64,000 bases of DNA, from assembly GCF_041146795.1 (NCBI RefSeq), contig NC_135179.1, forward strand, positions 14,272,547 through 14,336,546, in the 5' to 3' direction. Source of the DNA: Maylandia zebra. Taxonomy: Eukaryota > Chordata > Actinopteri > Cichliformes > Cichlidae. This document shows positions 61,801 to 64,000 of this stretch, piece after piece. Numbering within the stretch: position 1 is the stretch's first letter; every line of letters begins with the position of its first letter. The position numbers and the translations under genes are program-made. The notes beneath the pieces were generated by a model that saw only the letters and a list, made by a program, of their open reading frames with translations, did no database searches and had not been told where the DNA came from.

Positions 61801-63463
61801 TTTACTTCTGGCGTATAAGATTGCTTGTTGCTCGATCGCTGCGGGGACATAATGCCACGGTTGTCTGTTTCCAGCTGCCACAACATGGAGGCTACATTGT
61901 TTGTGTATTGTAATAGCAAACTGAAAATACCACGTACTGCCAACTATGCACCAGCCATGCTTGACTTTCATTCATAGCAAAGCCATATTTAGTGTTTTGC
62001 CAGTGTGTTTTGGTAAAATTGCAGGCATTCAGTGCTATTTCTGTTGAATTGTACTGTGTGGAACTGATCTAGTGGTTCAGTCTGAAGCTGGTAGCTAAGC
62101 TAAGGATTTTTGTTTTGCAGAGTGTTCAGGACATGCCGACCTTGGCTTCTGGCCACTATAGAAACCCATTCTGTTCAGTTCCACTAAGTCAATGCATTCA
62201 TTTATTTTAGCTAAAGAATAAGCTACTGTGCTGAGCAGAGCTCAGGGCAGAGAGTGAAAGCCACGGGCTGTTGTGAAGAGAACAAAACATGGTGGCTTGA
62301 GTTGAAATGAGTCAGAGAAATTTTTCTGTCATTTTAGTAAAGTTTTACAGGTAGTTAAAACAAAGATGCACACATCTATCAGGGTAAAATGTAAATCAAA
62401 CCAAGACCTGCTCCTATTCCTCTTCTTTGTGTTTCAGACATTGAGGACTTGCCTCCAGCAGTTCAGGAAAAACTGTTTGATGAGGTGCTGGACCGAGACG
62501 TACAAAAAGGTGGAAATATTTACTCTTTTCTGCTTTATGAACACATATCACATGCCGTCCTCAAGTATCCATGCACTTATTTTTAGCATGTGAGAGAGAA
62601 ACCAGATCCCCTGATGGTCTGGCTGCTTGGCACACAAGGGGAGTCCCCTCACAAACTGTATACTATAACAGGGAGGCAGCAGAAGGCTGGCTATGTTGTC
62701 TAACTGGTATTTTCTTGCTTGCAAACAGTTTTTTTTCTTCTTCCTGTTTGTCAATCTGCCAAGTGCTCTCACTTCAGGATATGTACCAGTTGCCTTTGTC
62801 CTAATCAGCCTAAATGAGTTTTAGGAATTTCTTTGATCATTGCTGAATGATTGTACTTCCTTTCAGGTCACATATAAACGCTTATAAAAGCCGTCACCTT
62901 TCTTCCTGAAGGTCCCTGCTCTTTTGTGTAGCCTTCTCTGTGGTTCACCGTCTCAGTGTGTGTCAAACATTGTATTAGGCCATACAGTATCTTTATTTCT
63001 GTCTTTATCTCTTTTTAGGTTTCCTGTCATAACCTGAGCCTGAGTAGTCATTTGGTTTTGTGGTTTACAAGCAGACATTGTTATGTCACTACTATTTTCA
63101 CAGATGTGAGCAGGCATTAGCTAATACTGAAACACCATGACCACTGTACAACCACACTGTTGCACTTCCTTGTACAGCATGTTTCCTTATTATTATCGTT
63201 ATTGCTTGAATTTTATTTTATTTAATTTTTGAAGAGATATCCTGCCGTCTCCCCTCTTGTTTAGAACTTGAAGAGGAGTCTCCCATCATCAACTGGTCCT
63301 TGGAGCTGGGGACTAGGTTAGACAGTCGACTTTATGCCCTGTGGAACCGCACAGCTGGGGACTGCCTCCTTGACTCTGTGCTGCAGGCTACGTGGGGCAT
63401 CTATGACAAGGACTCAGTACTCCGCAAAACCCTCCATGACAGTCTGCACGACTGTTCTCACTG
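48915..63463 (+). CDS. zranb1: ZRANB1 / Trabid, OTU deubiquitinase (5' part; continues beyond window)
   Basis: The coding exons are 48915-49896, 57281-57468, 61480-61633, 62438-62509 and 63265-63463, giving about 531 residues. The gene runs off the right edge in phase 2. The order is three Npl4-type zinc fingers (which bind K29/K33/K63 ubiquitin), a linker, an ankyrin-like ubiquitin-binding region (about 300-400), and the start of the OTU domain. The catalytic cysteine lies in the motif GDCLLDSVLQATWGIYDKD (Cys at about 499, nt 63363-63365; Cys443 in human). The catalytic histidine and C-terminus are outside the window. The higher residue number is mostly due to a Gln/His-rich insertion after NZF2 and a Gly/Val-rich one around residue 250. 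Trabid has been linked to Wnt signalling and inflammatory gene control; that is literature knowledge, not visible here. Confidence 0.96.
49272..49346 (+). repeat. zranb1: Gln/His-codon repeat within zranb1
   Basis: A run of CAA/CAG/CAC codons encodes a Gln/His-rich insert of about 25 residues (QQAQQQQHQQQHGQH and on) directly after NZF2. At this point human Trabid has a short basic linker. The frame is maintained, and the insert is interrupted by Ala and Gly. Confidence 0.9.
51885..52935 (-). mobile_element. Decayed Tc1-like element (third family)
   Basis: The left end, atacaccgatcagcatgaaa followed by aatcacctgcataataatat, resembles the fish Tc1-like terminus whose other end reads cacttcagattgtcactgtc near 52897-52920. 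Weak internal similarity is seen (gtatggcat-type and ggggtcagcatg blocks), with many substitutions. The transposase would be on the minus strand but is not open. The identification is from recalled consensus. Confidence 0.55.
54210..54248 (+). repeat. Short fish interspersed-repeat fragment
   Basis: The fragment reads atcagaatcagaatacttta then ttaatcccgaaggaaatg, a sequence very common in fish genomes as a truncated retroelement end. There is no coding content. Confidence 0.55.
57281..57468 (+). CDS. zranb1: zranb1 exon 3
   Basis: The acceptor TTTGTCTGAAAG and the donor CACAGAG|GTCAGT bound 188 bp. It encodes VVEGDLAAVEAYKTSGGDIA and LVHLAIRFQRQDMLAVLLTE, the ankyrin-like ubiquitin-binding region. 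Confidence 0.95.
58102..60197. mobile_element. hAT-type element (middle layer), interrupted
   Basis: The left terminus tagggttgcacaattatggc and the right terminus tttattgtgcagaccta form an imperfect inverted pair. The flanking octamers gttcaggg (58094-58101) and gtccaggg (60198-60205) differ at one base, as expected for an old 8-bp target duplication. Excluding the inner insertion it is about 0.7 kb and non-autonomous. Confidence 0.8.
58564..59952 (+). mobile_element. hAT element with BED-finger transposase remnant (inner layer)
   Basis: The termini tagggctgctcaattaatcg and ataatcgagcagcccta are inverted repeats. The octamer cattttaa is perfectly duplicated (58556-58563 and 59953-59960). Within it, 58822-58935 reads VWKHYGFAESDVDQVD then TVCKLCYGVVA. 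This is the start of a BED zinc finger (aromatic residues plus CX2C), as found at the N-terminus of hAT transposases. The histidine half of the finger and the rest of the transposase are deleted, so this is an internally deleted derivative. Confidence 0.85.
60728..61159 (+). other. Unexplained 143-codon open frame in zranb1 intron 3
   Basis: The frame opens at TTG 60728 and stops at 61157-61159. It is Ser/Leu-rich with a basic patch (GLFKRRDKSD) and a hydrophobic end. A CTTGCCTTCAG that could be a splice acceptor lies at its start. I recognise no family. It may be chance, a cassette exon, or conserved non-coding DNA. Confidence 0.25.
61480..61633 (+). CDS. zranb1: zranb1 exon 4
   Basis: The acceptor TCCTCTCTGCAG and the donor CTGCAG|GTCAGC bound 154 bp. 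It encodes VSQQAAKCIPAMVCPELTEQ and GDFTCYFLTDLVTFTLPA, almost identical to human. Confidence 0.95.
62438..62509 (+). CDS. zranb1: zranb1 exon 5
   Basis: The acceptor TTTGTGTTTCAG and the donor AAAAAG|GTGGAA bound 72 bp. It encodes DIEDLPPAVQEKLFDEVLDR then DVQK. Confidence 0.94.
63265..63463 (+). CDS. zranb1: zranb1 exon 6 (OTU catalytic cysteine)
   Basis: The acceptor CCCCTCTTGTTTAG and the donor CACTG|GTAAGG bound 199 bp. It encodes ELEEESPIINWSLELGTRLD and GDCLLDSVLQATWGIYDKD. The cysteine codon is at 63363-63365. The next exon lies outside the window. Confidence 0.95.
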
Positions 63464-64000
63464 GTAAGGCGACGCCACGGGGATTAAGTGTGTAGTTCGA
63501 GCTGATTTGCACTTGTCTTTTAAATCAATTCAAATTATGTTACATTGAATGACACAGTGCACCAAACATAAAATTTAGACAGGTGTTAACAGAAATTGGA
63601 GCTTGTATGTTGCTCTTTTTAATGACTAGTAGTTAGGAGACAACTTAAATAGGCAAAAAAGCTACATTTTTTAAGTACTATAGTCTGAATAAACAGGGAT
63701 ATGTTTACTCTTAACTTATTGCCGACAGACATCCCTGTCTCGTCCAGTGTTTCCTTTTTTTTTGCTTAGCTGACCTTTTTACACAGAAACATTCGTGGAT
63801 CATGAAATGACTGAGCTCAAGTGCACCACTGAAGGAAAACAAAAGCTTGACTTTCAAAAGTGTCAAGTTACATTTTGTTTTCCTTCAGCGTGTCTATGGA
63901 ACATGTGGTTTAGAGGCCGGGGTCTACGAATCCTAAGTTTAGATTGGCAGCTTATAAAGAGATCAGAGACTTTGATCTGGAAATAAGAAACAAGGGCTTT

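Overview
This is ordinary vertebrate chromosomal DNA from a teleost fish, probably a spiny-rayed species. The exact species cannot be read from the sequence. The evidence is intron-rich genes with GT-AG splice sites, AT-rich introns, long (CA)n and homopolymer tracts, and typical fish repeats (decayed Tc1-like elements, hAT-type miniature elements with 8-bp target duplications, short retroelement tails). There are no operons, plasmids, phage genes, CRISPR arrays or tRNAs. Most short open frames here are chance frames.

Four protein-coding genes can be assembled exon by exon, with reading phase preserved across every junction. Their order matches, from general knowledge, the conserved vertebrate block of human 10q26 (FAM53B - EEF1AKMT2 - ABRAXAS2 - ZRANB1). 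(1) fam53b, minus strand, coding exons 17509 down to 3844, with a likely non-coding first exon near 28.3-28.5 kb. (2) eef1akmt2 (mettl10), minus strand, six exons from 36439 down to 30661. (3) abraxas2 (fam175b), plus strand, nine exons 36548-43841, head-to-head with eef1akmt2 across only 108 bp. (4) zranb1 (Trabid), plus strand, start codon 48915, with the promoter and a likely 5' exon at 47.2-47.93 kb. It runs off the right edge after the exon that carries the catalytic cysteine.

Region by region: 1-3.8 kb is intergenic DNA with a decayed Tc1-like element, then the fam53b 3' UTR. 3.8-28.5 kb is fam53b, with introns carrying an interrupted Tc1/mariner-type miniature element, two hAT miniature elements and an 88-bp CA repeat. 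28.6-30.5 kb is the fam53b/eef1akmt2 intergenic stretch, with a candidate conserved enhancer. 30.5-36.4 kb is eef1akmt2, with two Tc1 fossils in its introns. 36.4-43.8 kb is abraxas2. 43.8-47.2 kb is 3' UTR and intergenic DNA. 47.2 kb to the end is zranb1, whose intron 3 holds a three-layer nest of transposons.

Functionally, abraxas2 (scaffold of the K63-specific BRISC deubiquitinase) and zranb1 (an OTU deubiquitinase reading K29/K33/K63 chains) are neighbours in ubiquitin editing. fam53b and zranb1 have both been linked to Wnt/beta-catenin signalling. eef1akmt2 is a lysine methyltransferase for elongation factor eEF1A. No previously undescribed system was found. The most notable items are a possible N-terminally extended Trabid from an exon-1 ATG, a Gln/His-rich insertion between Trabid zinc fingers 2 and 3, the very short divergent promoter, the nested hAT insertions with readable target duplications, and candidate conserved non-coding elements.
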